57,561 nucleotides of DNA, from positions 1 to 57,561 of the forward strand of contig AVPN01000015.1 of NCBI GenBank assembly GCA_000695325.1, given 5' to 3'. The position numbers were made by a program, and so were the translations under genes. Origin of the DNA: Pleurobrachia bachei. Its lineage: Eukaryota; Ctenophora; Tentaculata; Cydippida; Pleurobrachiidae. Position 1 is the first letter of the stretch, and each line of letters opens with the position of its first letter. This document shows positions 36,801-47,583 of this stretch, piece after piece. A model generated the notes under the pieces. It did no database searches. It saw nothing but the letters and a program-made list of their open reading frames with translations, and was not told where the DNA came from.

Positions 36801-39800
36801 TAACATCATGTACATCGTCGGTCAATACCCCAGGTAGTTAATCAATTAGTCAATTAGTTACTCAACTAATTATTCAAGTGATATATAACATCCCATCTCC
36901 TTGCAGATTCCTGCGGCAACATTGGAAGTTCTTGAAGACAGTGGTTAACAAGTTGTTTGAGTTCATGATACCTGCTCATGATAACAACTTTCTCAACTTT
37001 CGATCCTTCCACAACTAGTGCCAGTTTCAGCCATACAGGTTTATTGTCCGTTCCGGATATCCAACCTGTACTAAGATCCCCATCAACAGTGTGTTCAGCC
37101 CTGTGTTGATCTGTTATGCTAGCCCTGTATACCGATTTAGCAGTCACCTCCCGTATACGGCTCTTAATCGTTGCATCGGTAGTTCCAAACAGGAGGATGA
37201 ACAGAAATATCAGCACCGTCATTCTAAACTTTGTTTGGGGTTTGGGGATTTAAAGAGCTGTTGTGCTTGAACCCCTTTCGGAGACCCTTAAATCTAAACA
37301 TGAAAGACAATGGCTGTGTTTGCGCTTCTAAAAGTGAAGTATGGACAATTCAAGCTGGGTGTGCTCTGTAATTCGTCGCACGCACATCCTAGGTAAAATC
37401 TGAAGAAAGCACACAATCAAGACACCCGTAATCCTGACCCGGCGGGATCATTCAGACAGATCTGCAACCCTCTCGGCTCTCTGCAGCACATGTTAGAATA
37501 TAACATCGGGGCAACCCCCTCTCCCTAATGGGCATCACGTACAATATAGTTGCTCTTCTTAGTCACGCAATAAAGTAAAACAATGGGTAGAGAGTTAACA
37601 TGGGGGACCTATATATAATGCCCGAGCCAGGTCCTAGAGAGAGAGAGCGAGACTTGGAGTCTTGCAATAATATTATCACGCAGTCACGAACAATCTTTTT
37701 TGCCAGCCCTATTAATATTGTAATAGGGGTACGAGCTAGAAAAGGAGAGAATATTGAATACAAGACAGTGGTTAGAACTTAGAGATAAAACTTAAACTTT
37801 GGTTACATTATAATATTATGACCCCCTCTCCCTTCTCTAACCTCTCCCTTCTCTAACCCCCTTCTCTAACCTCCCCCTTCTCTCCCAGACTACGCTGACA
37901 CGGAGAACATAATGACGGAGAAGCTGCGATCCCAGGTGGATGGGAGTGAGTGGAGCTGGAAGAATCTTAACACTCTCTGTTGGGCCATTGGATCCATCTC
38001 TGGGGCAATGCACGAGGAGGATGAGAAGAGGTGAGAGGGATATATAGTATACCGGGCGAGGGGGATATTATTAGATAGCCCTGGTAGCCCAGATACAGTA
38101 AACCTATCTGCCTCAAGAAAGTAGAGTTTATGTCATAGCAATTGACATCCCCCCTCTCAACTGAATGAGTTGCAAGTTACACGTCGCGATGTTCTCCAGG
38201 TTCCTGGTGTGTGTTATCAAGGACTTGTTGGGGATGTGTGAACAGAAGAGGGGCAAGGACAACAAAGCCATCATTGCCAGTAACATCATGTACATCGTCG
38301 GTCAATACCCCAGGTAGTTAATCAATTAGTCAATTAGTTACTCAACTAATTATTCAAGTGATATATAACATCCCATCTCCTTGCAGATTCCTGCGGCAAC
38401 ATTGGAAGTTCTTGAAGACAGTGGTTAACAAGTTGTTTGAGTTCATGCATGAGACACATGACGGTGTACAGGACATGGCATGTGACACGTTCATCAAGAT
38501 CGCACAGAAATGTAAACGACACTTTGTAACCGTCCAGGTATGAATATAGTGGTATCCCACTAACTGAACTTGAAACTGATCATGCTGTCCATTCCACGTA
38601 TAATGTATATCTGGAATGTTCAAAACACTTTTTACTTACTTTTTTATTACTACCCTTAGGGGCTACTACTCGTCCCTTATAATAGCCTTCTAATAGCCTA
38701 ATAATATATTCCAGGTTGCTGAAGTCATGCCCTTTATAGAGGAGATACTAAGTGGGATAAATGCCATCATTTGTGATCTTCAACCCCATCAGGTATATAC
38801 TAGTTTGTGACAAATCCTCCTTTTATCACGTGCATTAGGGTATCTCCACGTGCATTACAGGCACGTGTGGAACCCACGTGCAGATTTGTACTCTCCCTCT
38901 CTGTAACGAAACAGCCCCCAAAAGTAAACATCACGTGCAATGTGATACATGACACGTGCTACATAGCCCGGCACGTGCATATCTTGTATCACGTGCCCAG
39001 TTTCTAATAACCCAGACATTTCACGATGTTCTAAAAAAAGTGTCACATGTTTATAGACCCATTGTTATTGTTTTACTAATGTAGTAGAGTCACATCCCCA
39101 CCCTCTCCCAGGTGCACACATTTTATGAGGCAGTGGGTTACATGATACAAGCTCAAGCTGATGTACAAGTACAGGAACGACTCATCGAGAAACTCATGTC
39201 TCTACCTAACCAGGTACCAAGTGTAACTCAGTGAGATGTGACCCGGAGATATATCAGATGTGAAATGTGAATATCTGGGGAAGCGTGGGAGATATCTGAT
39301 ATGTGTGAACTCAATAAGTGCTAATAAGTGTACCTCTGCAGGTGTGGGACAGGATAATAAACAATGCAACCCACTCGGTCGATACGCTAAAAGACCCGGA
39401 GTGTGTGAAACAGCTGGGGAACATATTGAAGACTAATGTGAGGTCCTGCCAGGCCATTGGACATCCCTTTGTGACACAACTAGGAAGAATATATCTTGAC
39501 ATGCTCAACGTCTACCAGGTGCGTGTGATATGGGTCTACCATGTGGTGGGGATCGGGGGGAGGCAGGACCACCTGATGTTGGCCGAGATATACATCCGAT
39601 ATATTTCCAGCACAGTTTCACATGTACATACATGTTATTGGGATTCATTATTCCATTTTCACACTCGCTTCTAACTGATGCTTGTTGTTCGCTGTGTTTA
39701 CCTTTGTAGCCTCGGGCGCAAAGGAAAATATAGAGGAGAGAGATGGAGAGGCATAGAGAGAAAGAGGGATGGAGACTGAATGAGAGGAAGAGAGGGATAG

Positions 39801-40037
39801 AAAGAGATAGAGACTATAATAGAGGTAGAGAGATAGAGACTAGAGAGATGGAGAGATAGATAGAGATAGATCACGTCCCCTGTGTGATTATAACCTCAGT
39901 GACATCACTGTCTGAAGGTGTTGCCTGTGCATGAGTGTGTTCTATGATTCACACGTGATGGACACGTGACCTACCCACGTGACCAGCCCACGTGCAGCCA
40001 CCCTGCCGTGTACATCCTGAGATTAGGGTGTCAAGTT

Positions 40038-40073
<36 letters not shown>

Positions 40074-40946
40074 CTCACACGCGACTTCAGTGTGTGTATA
40101 CGTCCCCCAGTTTGTCTTTGTTTGACCGGTCTCCCCCGACTTCTCGCGGGTTCTCGCTCTCTGAATTCTCTCTCTCTAGTTCACCACCTCGCTCTCTCAT
40201 GAGAGATAATTGATGATACTTCAGAGCCAGATTTCAGGACTCAGAGATCACAATGCTTCGTCATTCAATAGTGATTGATGCGTCACACAGAGTGTCTGAT
40301 CGTTAATTGGGTGTAATTGGATACACGACACACGTGCCCCAATTAGGAGAGCACGTGACAGTCACATGATTAGAACACGTGATTATAGACACGGGGGGTA
40401 ATTAGATCACGTGCAATTACCCTACCCATTGACGAAGTATAGTTGGACTTTATAACTACGGCCTTACTGCTGCAGTTGTGTGTCTGAGTTCTCTTCTCCG
40501 CTTCTCGCCTATACTGCTTCGGCGATCCTTTTTTATTTCCCCATCCTTCGCCCATTGTTCGTTTGCACTACATACCAGTTCTGAATAAGGATGTCCAATT
40601 GTTTGTTTGATTGCTTTCAAGATCTATATACAAACATCCCTCTTCTATTATTTATTCCATTCTCGCTTTATTATGTATATTTTCTATCCAGTATTCCTCA
40701 TTTCCGGGTGGGCGTGGTACCTGCGTTTTCAGCCTGAGGCCAGAACCANNNNNNNNNNNNNNNNNNNNNNNNNNNNNNNNNNNNNNNNNNNNNNNNNNNN
40801 NNNNNNNNNNNNNNNNNNNNNNNNNNNNNNNNNNNNNNNNNNNNNNNNNNNNNNNNNNNNNNNNNNNNNNNNNNNNNNNNNNNNNNNNNNNNNNNNNNNN
40901 NNNNNNNNNNNNNNNNNNNNNNNNNNNNNNNNNNNNNNNNNNNNNN

Positions 40947-40981
<35 letters not shown>

Positions 40982-43900
40982 CTCACACGCGACTTCAGTG
41001 TGTGTATACGTCCCCCAGTTTGTCTTTGTTTGACCGGTCTCCCCCGACTTCTCGCTCTCTGAATTCTCTCTTTCTCTCTAGTTCACCACCTCGCTCTCTC
41101 ATGAGAGATAATTGATGATACTTCAGAGCCAGATTTCAGGACTCAGAGATCACAATGCTTCGTCATTCAATAGTGATTGATGCGTCACACAGAGTGTCTG
41201 ATCGTTAATTGGGTGTAATTGGATACACGACACACGTGCCCCAATTAGGAGAGCACGTGACAGTCACATGATTAGAACACGTGATTATAGACACGGGGGG
41301 TAATTAGATCACGTGCAATTACCCTACCCATTGACGAAGTATAGTTGGACTTTATAACTACGGCCTTACTGCTGCAGTTGTGTGTCTGAGTTCTCTTCTC
41401 CGCTTCTCGCCTATACTGCTTCGGTGATCCTTTTTTATTTCCCCATCCTTCGCCCATTGTTCGTTTGCACTACATACCAGTTCTGAATTATGATTTCCAA
41501 TTGTTTGTTTGATTGCTTTCAAGATCTATATACAAACATCCCTCTTCTATTTATTCCATTCTCGCTTTATGTATATTTTCTATCCAGTATTCCCTCTCTC
41601 ATGGAGAGGGAACCCCAATACTCTCTGGCAGCTATCTCTGTGTGTTCTAGCACCCTAATTCTCTCTCTGGCAGCACAGTGTGTGTGCTCATTAGGTCTCG
41701 ATCAAGATGATGATTTGCGCTTCTCTTTATACCCTTGCAGTACCCTTGCAATACTCCTCTGTCCCATACACTGTAGATGAATGACCTCTGCCAAACAAAC
41801 ACTTGTTAAATGTTCTAACCCTCTTTGTGAATGTGGCACGATGGGAGAATGGAGATGGTCGGGCTAATTACACATATCATATATGATTCAGCACATTTCA
41901 GTCCCAGACCGTGTCATGTCAGTCACGGGGCTGGTGTGGCTTTCTGCCAGTGTATTCGGAGAGGCACGTGATATATGGCAGTGTAGATACAGAGACAGAG
42001 AGAGACAGATAGAGAGAGAGGTAGGGTGTGTTTCCGGCTAATACACCCCTTCTTTGTCTCCTCCTTGTACTTCTGACCCTCAGGCCACCTTTGCTAATGT
42101 ATTCAAATGTATAACTGTAGCAGATCTGGCCAACTTTATTGTCTGTCCTGTGACGACAAACAAATCTCTATCAATCTCTATGAATGTTTGTTGAAGTAAT
42201 CCAATTACCACACCCCTTCCTTTATGACTACTTCCGACCTTCTTGCTCCTCCCTTATCCCTCTTCAGAGGGTTTGAACATTAAACTGATCGTTTGTCCGC
42301 TAAACGTTTCCAACTACACCCATATTGCTTCTGTTATGTAGTCATGCCATTCGATACCAAACATATAATATCATATCTGCTCTTTCTGTCATTCTGCTTT
42401 TAAATTGTTTATACCCCTCCCCGATATAATGTATATTCTGTTACCTAACCCCCACTCTTCTCTTCCTAGCCCCACAATGAACTTTATGTACAGTAACCAG
42501 ACTCAGCTCTCCCAGCTGCAACCGCAACAGAAGGCCCAGCTACTTGCCACTCAAACAGCCGCTGCCACCAACAAACAACAACAACCTGATCTCCGCCAGG
42601 CCCTGTCCCAGCAACTCACAATGTTGACTAACCCTAACGACAAGAACCAGACCATCCCTACCCTTGTACAGGGTGTTTCCCAGGGCCAGATACTGAACCT
42701 AGGGGGTACCACAACTTCCAATAACGGAGCCAACACCTTCAACGGGCAGATAGTGAACCTTCCTAATGGTAACGCTGGTACCGGCCAGAACTTCTATGTG
42801 ATGATCCCCCAGACCCAGACAATTGAAACAGCGGGGTCCCAACAGGGTGGAAACCATGTGACACAGCACCAGAAGATTGCCCCCATGGGTGTGTTACAGA
42901 ACACAGCAGACAGCATCACAGCTGGAGCCAGGAGTGACAGAGAGGAGAAGAGGAGACAGACACACAACGAGGTAGAGAGAAGGAGGAGGGGCAAGATCAA
43001 TATGTGGATCCAGAAGCTAGCCGAGATGGTGCCCAACTGCAAGGACGAGATGGGAACTAAACGGGGTGCCTCCCAGAACCCAGGGATGAAGAGCAACTGT
43101 GGGGTGCTGATGAAGACAGTTAACTTTATCCAGGAGCTGCAGATAGCACACAATCAGGTTGTAGAAAGGCTACAGGAGCAGAACCAGGTGTTAGTTGAGA
43201 TGGCTAAAGTGAGGGAGGCCCTGAAACGAAGTGAACAGGAAAATATTGTGATGAAGAATCAGCTGAAGAATCATGGGATCAATCCTCTCGATGGGATGTG
43301 AGATATATCATTGCAGATAGTTATCTGAGTTGATCTGAGTTGATCTGAGATTTGTATGTGTGCCAATAACGAACTGGTGTTGTTCCAATCGAGACACCCC
43401 CTGACAGAGAGAATGAATCACCCACTAAAGACTCTTTTAATAAATATTTGACCAAGTTCTATGACACGCCCACTTTATAACTGATCTACAAGCTGGTTGT
43501 GTGGGAGATATTACTAATTCACATATTGTTAGATGTGAGGTATCTTGATCCGTGACGAGGCAGTGTGTGCTAAATATAATTACAGTTTTTGTAATTGATG
43601 CAGTGTTTTAACCCCCCTCCCATTTTATTATGTTTTACCCACTTTTATTACTATACACTTGAGATCTTGTGTTTTGATTGTGTAATTTGGGTTGGTTTGT
43701 GGTTTGTGGCTGGGTTGGTGGCTTAACGGCTTATTGCCCCCATAACCCCCTTTTTGAAGTCCCATGAATCTTCCAACACCCACCCCCATTCTAACACCAC
43801 CTCCCCTCTCTCTAACACCCATTTCTCTCTCTCCAGGTGCTCTCAGAGAACATTTCTTCCGCGGTACAACAGAACGGTGAACAGGTCCTAAAGCAGCCCC

Positions 43901-45422
43901 TAGTTGCCAGTATGAGGACAGTAAAGAAGGAAACCCTGAAACTCATCTCAGCTTGGGTGGGCAAGTCAACTGATCCCAAACAAGTGTGTGACAACTTTGT
44001 GCCGCCCCTGCTGAACGCTGTCCTGGGAGACTACAACAGGAACCACCCCAATGCCCGTGACGCTGAGGTCCTCTCCACGATGACGGTGTTCATCAACAAG
44101 CTCAGTTACCACATCACCCCAGAGGTACCCAAGATCTTCAACGCTGTCTTTGAGTGCACCCTGGAGATGATCAAGGGTAACTTTGAAGATTTCCCGGAGC
44201 ACCGGACCAACTTCTACCTGTTGTTAGAGGCCATTAATAACCAGTGCTTCCCCGCTCTACTGCAAATACCCGCGGATAAGTTCAAGGTGGTGATGGACAG
44301 CATCGTGTGGGCCTTCAAACACACCATGCGGAACGTGGCAGATACAGGACTGATGATCGTCCTGACGATGCTACAGAATCTAGACAGCAAGGATGTTGCC
44401 CAGAGCTTCTACCAGACATACTTCCTCAACATTCTACAGCATATATTTAGTGTGGTAACGGATAGTACTAACGCTGCCCAGCTGGCTAACCAGACCAAGG
44501 TGTTAGCGTTCATGTTCAGTTTAGTGGAACAGAAGAAGATAACAGTTACCCTTTGTGCTAACCCGGTAAGACACACATGTATCTGTCCTCTCTGTAGATA
44601 TATCCTGTAGATATATCCTTTAGGGGCTATTTCAAACCCATTTCAGGTGACTCATCTTCAACCATCCCTCTCACCATCCTTCTAACACGCCACCTCCCTC
44701 CCCCCACAGGCTGATTATCCCGGAGTAACTGATAATGAGGCATTTGTCAAATGTTACACCCAGGACTTGCTGAAGAAAGCATTCCCTAACCTTCAGGAGT
44801 AAGTAGAAATTCTAGAAGTTAATTATTCGATCTGGAGAAATTAGTTTCGCTCAATTCAAAAGTGACGTGCGTGGTCTTGACAAATAGGACCAGTAACCTA
44901 CCTAAATCACTTTTGACAGATTGCAGCTGGTAATACTATTTCTACCTAGTTGTACCATTATCAGACATGTTTTCTACACTAGCTTACGATCCCTAAATCA
45001 GTAAATCATCCTACACAAGCTAGTCCCTAACACCCTCCCCTCTTCTCCAGTATGCAAGTAACGGTATTTGTGGACGGTATGTTTGCACTAAACCAAGACA
45101 CTGCTGCTTTCCGTGAACATCTTAGGGACTTCATTGTGCAGATCAAGGTACGGATAATGCATCTTTTCAGTTTTCACTATGACAGTCTATCTGATTGTGA
45201 TTCCAAAACAATAACTCGGTACTGTATGCTTACACAATGTATTCCAAACTAACCCTCTCTCCCTCCTAGGAATGTGCTGGCGAGGATCTCTCTGATTTAT
45301 ACCTCCAAGAACGGCAAGTGCAACTGAAGGATGCTGCCCAGACGAAACTCAAGTACCAGATGACGGTTCCAGGAATCCTCAACCCTCACGAAGTAACGGA
45401 GGATATGAGCGAGAACATATGA
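28325..45422 (+). CDS. XPO1: Exportin-1 (CRM1), nuclear export receptor
   Basis: Exons: 28325-28429, 28612-28713, [one expected exon not found], 31525-31586, 31671-31715, 33029-33144, 33373-33539, 33666-33791, 33996-34179, 34360-34606, 34721-34877, then the pair 36413-36554/36720-36833 or its copy 37889-38030/38200-38313, 38387-38537, 38715-38792, 39112-39213, 39342-39518, 43837-44565, 44710-44798, 45051-45147, 45270-45422. Phases agree throughout. The sum plus a missing exon of about 85 nt gives about 1074 residues, the family length (human 1071). Landmarks: [20 protein letters not shown] at the start, [15 protein letters not shown], the [19 protein letters not shown] segment with the cysteine targeted by leptomycin B in human CRM1, and the C-terminal [13 protein letters not shown]1 carries NES cargo out of the nucleus with RanGTP through HEAT repeats. 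Introns host two other genes and several repeats. Confidence 0.93.
29971..30063. repeat. Inverted repeat element, 15-bp arms
   Basis: TGTGCTGTAGCACCG at 29971-29985 matches CGGTGCTACAGCACA at 30049-30063 perfectly. The spacer holds a second small hairpin GGTGAT-TATC-ATCACC. It resembles a short foldback element. Confidence 0.75.
30810..30854. repeat. (TC)n microsatellite
   Basis: Uninterrupted TC repeat of about 45 bases in an XPO1 intron. Confidence 0.95.
31756..31968. repeat. Minisatellite, 44-bp unit, about five copies
   Basis: Units start at 31756, 31800, 31844, 31888 and 31932, each beginning ccatgtgactaacgcttag. The last copy is degenerate. It lies between the duplicated 45-nt XPO1 exons. 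Confidence 0.92.
32172..32378. mobile_element. Foldback/MITE-like element, 21-bp perfect inverted repeats
   Basis: The arm at 32172-32192 (atttagtctaatacctaaaa plus t) is the exact reverse complement of 32358-32378. The internal 165 bp is AT-rich and non-coding. No clear target-site duplication was identified. Confidence 0.7.
35099..35721 (-). CDS. Secreted fucolectin / F5-8C-like galactose-binding domain protein, nested in XPO1
   Basis: Two exons, 35721-35471 and 35390-35099 (stop TAA), joined in frame, about 180 residues. A hydrophobic signal peptide [17 protein letters not shown] is followed by a single jelly-roll domain. Visible are [15 protein letters not shown] and VWLKLAL, then [15 protein letters not shown] and LCPTTREP, ending [13 protein letters not shown]. 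The DG...T.W start and the LNLAEVxVY end are the signature of fucolectin (FTP) and coagulation-factor-type discoidin domains, which bind fucose or other glycans outside the cell. The gene lies inside XPO1 intron 11 on the opposite strand. Ligand and role are unknown; immune or adhesive lectin roles are common in the family. Confidence 0.75.
35467..38447. repeat. Tandem duplication, period 1501 bp (XPO1 exons 12-14, lectin exon 1)
   Basis: Unit 35467-36967 and unit 36968-38447. The first copy of the XPO1 exon [19 protein letters not shown] is cut at 36967, while the second (38387-38537) is complete. Both copies of the 142-nt and 114-nt exons are intact. The pyrimidine-rich repeat before the 142-nt exon differs in copy number between units. 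Confidence 0.92.
36972..37222 (-). pseudogene. Copy of fucolectin-like exon 1 only
   Basis: Repeats exon 1 of the nested lectin gene (signal peptide to VVIMSR) within the second unit of the 1.5-kb duplication. The second exon is not duplicated; downstream the sequence runs into XPO1 exon text in the antisense direction. No complete protein is possible. Confidence 0.8.
38827..38995. promoter_or_regulatory. CACGTG E-box cluster 1 (eight sites)
   Basis: CACGTG begins at 38827, 38847, 38862, 38875, 38932, 38953, 38972 and 38990, within an XPO1 intron. This is the canonical site for USF and MYC/MAX-type bHLH-zipper factors. About 0.04 sites would be expected by chance in 170 bp. Confidence 0.7.
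40010..41600. repeat. Direct duplication of about 0.65 kb flanking an assembly gap
   Basis: About 40039-40698 and 40947-41590 match closely (CT repeat, then the ttccctcacacgcgacttc region and the E-box stretch). The left copy ends in about 50 bases with no match in the right copy, immediately before the N run. Confidence 0.85.
40749..40946. other. Assembly gap, 198 N
   Basis: Run of unknown bases. It is flanked on the right by (CT)n and on the left by unmatched sequence, and sits between two copies of the same intron segment. Confidence 1.
42477..43301 (+). CDS. USF: USF-type bHLH leucine zipper transcription factor, nested in XPO1
   Basis: Intronless CDS of 274 residues from ATG 42477. An in-frame ATG at 42405 lies before a likely splice acceptor (cttcctag), so the shorter start is preferred. 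The N-terminal half is Gln/Asn-rich with a [17 protein letters not shown] pair, as in the USF-specific and activation regions. The bHLH is diagnostic: [20 protein letters not shown] then [17 protein letters not shown], a loop rich in Gly/Ser, [14 protein letters not shown], followed by a heptad zipper. The basic region has the His-Glu-Arg/Arg positions that read CACGTG. USF dimers activate metabolic, immune and stress genes. The gene lies in the 4.3-kb XPO1 intron, same strand. A 5' untranslated exon upstream is likely. Confidence 0.88.
   Translation: MNFMYSNQTQLSQLQPQQKAQLLATQTAAATNKQQQPDLRQALSQQLTMLTNPNDKNQTIPTLVQGVSQGQILNLGGTTTSNNGANTFNGQIVNLPNGNAGTGQNFYVMIPQTQTIETAGSQQGGNHVTQHQKIAPMGVLQNTADSITAGARSDREEKRRQTHNEVERRRRGKINMWIQKLAEMVPNCKDEMGTKRGASQNPGMKSNCGVLMKTVNFIQELQIAHNQVVERLQEQNQVLVEMAKVREALKRSEQENIVMKNQLKNHGINPLDGM
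43439..43444 (+). terminator. USF polyadenylation signal AATAAA
   Basis: AATAAA about 140 bp after the USF stop codon, in a plausible 3'UTR. The same text is copied after the XPO1 stop near 45548, where it may serve XPO1. Confidence 0.5.
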
Positions 45423-45953
45423 TGAGAGGAAGATATAACACTGTTACCATGGTTACCATGTTGTGTTTTGTATGTGTGCCAATAACGAACTGGTGTTGTT
45501 CCAATCGAGACACCCCCTGACAGAGAGAGAATCACACTAAAGACTATTTTAATAAATATTTGACCAAGTTCCATTACTGACACGCCCACTTTATTTCTAC
45601 ATGATTGAAGCTGGTTGTGTGGGAGATATACTAATTCACATATTGTTAGATGTGAGGTATCTTGATCCGTGACGAGGCAGTGTGTGCTAAATATAATTAC
45701 AGTTTTTGTAATTGATGCAGTGTTTTAACCCCCCTCCCATTTTATTATGTTTTACCCACTTTTATTACTATACACTTGAGATCTTGTGTTTTGATTGTGT
45801 AATTTGGGTTGGTTTGTGGTTTGTGGCTGGGTTGGTGGCTTAACGGCTTATTGCCCCCATAACCCCCTTTTTGAAGTCCCATGAATCTTCCAACACCCAC
45901 CCCCATTCTAACACCACCTCCCCTCTCTCTAACACCCATTTCTCTCTCTCCAG

Positions 45954-47543
45954 GTGCTCTCAGAGAACATTTCTTCCGCGGTACAACAGAACGGTGAACA
46001 GGTCCTAAAGCAGCCCCTAGTTGCCAGTATGAGGACAGTAAAGAAGGAAACCCTGAAACTCATCTCAGCTTGGGTGGGCAAGTCAACTGATCCCAAACAA
46101 GTGTGTGACAACTTTGTGCCGCCCCTGCTGAACGCTGTCCTGGGAGACTACAACAGGAACCACCCCAATGCCCGTGACGCTGAGGTCCTCTCCACGATGA
46201 CGGTGTTCATCAACAAGCTCAGTTACCACATCACCCCAGAGGTACCCAAGATCTTCAACGCTGTCTTTGAGTGCACCCTGGAGATGATCAAGGGTAACTT
46301 TGAGGATTTCCCGGAGCACCGGACCAACTTCTACCTGTTGTTAGAGGCCATTAATAACCAGTGCTTCCCCGCTCTACTGCAAATACCCGCGGATAAGTTC
46401 AAGGTGGTGATGGACAGCATCGTGTGGGCCTTCAAACACACCATGCGGAACGTGGCAGATACAGGACTGATGATCGTCCTGACGATGCTACAGAATCTAG
46501 ACAGCAAGGATGTTGCCCAGAGCTTCTACCAGACATACTTCCTCAACATTCTGCAGCACATATTCAGTGTGGTAACGGATAGTACTAACGCTGCCCAGCT
46601 GGCTAACCAGACCAAGGTGTTAGCTTTCATGTTCAGTTTAGTGGAACAGAAGAAGATAACAGTTACCCTTTGTGCTAACCCGGTAAGACACACATGTATC
46701 TGTCCTCTCTGTAGATATAACATCTTGTTATCCTTTAGGGGCTATTGAAATTTACTCGATTTCAAACCCATTTCAGGTGACTCATCTTCAACCATCCCTC
46801 TCACCATCCTTCTAACACGCCACCTCCCTCCCCCCACAGGCTGATTATCCCGGAGTAACTGATAATGAGGCATTTGTCAAATGTTACACCCAGGACTTGC
46901 TGAAGAAAGCATTCCCTAACCTTCAGGAGTAAGTAGAAATTCTAGAAGTTAATTATTCGATCTGGAGAAATTAGTTTCGCTCAATTCAAAAGTGACGTGC
47001 GTGGTCTTGACAAATAGGACCAGTAACCTACCTAAATCACTTTTGACAGATTGCAGCTGGTAATACTATTTCTACCTAGTTGTACCATTATCAGACATGT
47101 TTTCTACACTAGCTTACGATCCCTAAATCAGTAAATCATCCTACACAAGCTAGTCCCTAACACCCTCCCCTCTTCTCCAGTATGCAAGTAACGGTATTTG
47201 TGGACGGTATGTTTGCACTAAACCAAGACACTGCTGCTTTCCGTGAACATCTTAGGGACTTCATTGTGCAGATCAAGGTACGGATAATGCATCTTTTCAG
47301 TTTTCACTATGACAGTCTATCTGATTGTGATTCCAAAACAATAACTCGGTACTGTATGCTTACACAATGTATTCCAAACTAACCCTCTCTCCCTCCTAGG
47401 AATGTGCTGGCGAGGATCTCTCTGATTTATACCTCCAAGAACGGCAAGTGCAACTGAAGGATGCTGCCCAGACGAAACTCAAGTACCAGTACTGACAAGG
47501 TCCTTAGGAGTTGGGAGTGCTTCATTGCCTCCTATACTCCGAG
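45954..47543 (+). pseudogene. Second copy of XPO1 exons 18-21 with damaged C-terminus
   Basis: Exon 18 copy 45954-46682, exon 19 copy about 46840-46928, exon 20 copy 47181-47277, exon 21 copy from 47400. The reading continues normally to LKYQ, then meets Y and stop, because 47490-47539 is a parallel complement of the true exon text. It lacks its own 5' part. It is either a second allele or a 3' duplicate. Confidence 0.85.
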
Positions 47544-47583
47544 AACATATGATGAGAGGAAGATATAACACTGTTACCATGGT

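Larger units (their letters stand above)
39952..41970. promoter_or_regulatory. CACGTG E-box clusters 2 and 3 upstream of USF
   Basis: CACGTG begins at 39952, 39963, 39976, 39989, 40331, 40352, 40376 and 40408. The duplicated copy has sites at 41233, 41254, 41278 and 41310, and one more lies at 41965. All are in the XPO1 intron that contains the USF gene, 0.5-2.5 kb upstream of the USF start codon. Confidence 0.68.
43352..47583. repeat. Tandem duplication of about 2.12 kb (USF 3'UTR and XPO1 last four exons)
   Basis: Unit 43352-45467 and unit 45468-47583, same strand. Each starts in USF 3'UTR text (ttgtatgtgtgccaataacg) and ends just after the XPO1 stop. Exons are nearly identical. The second unit has a 50-base complemented block in its last exon. 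Confidence 0.92.
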
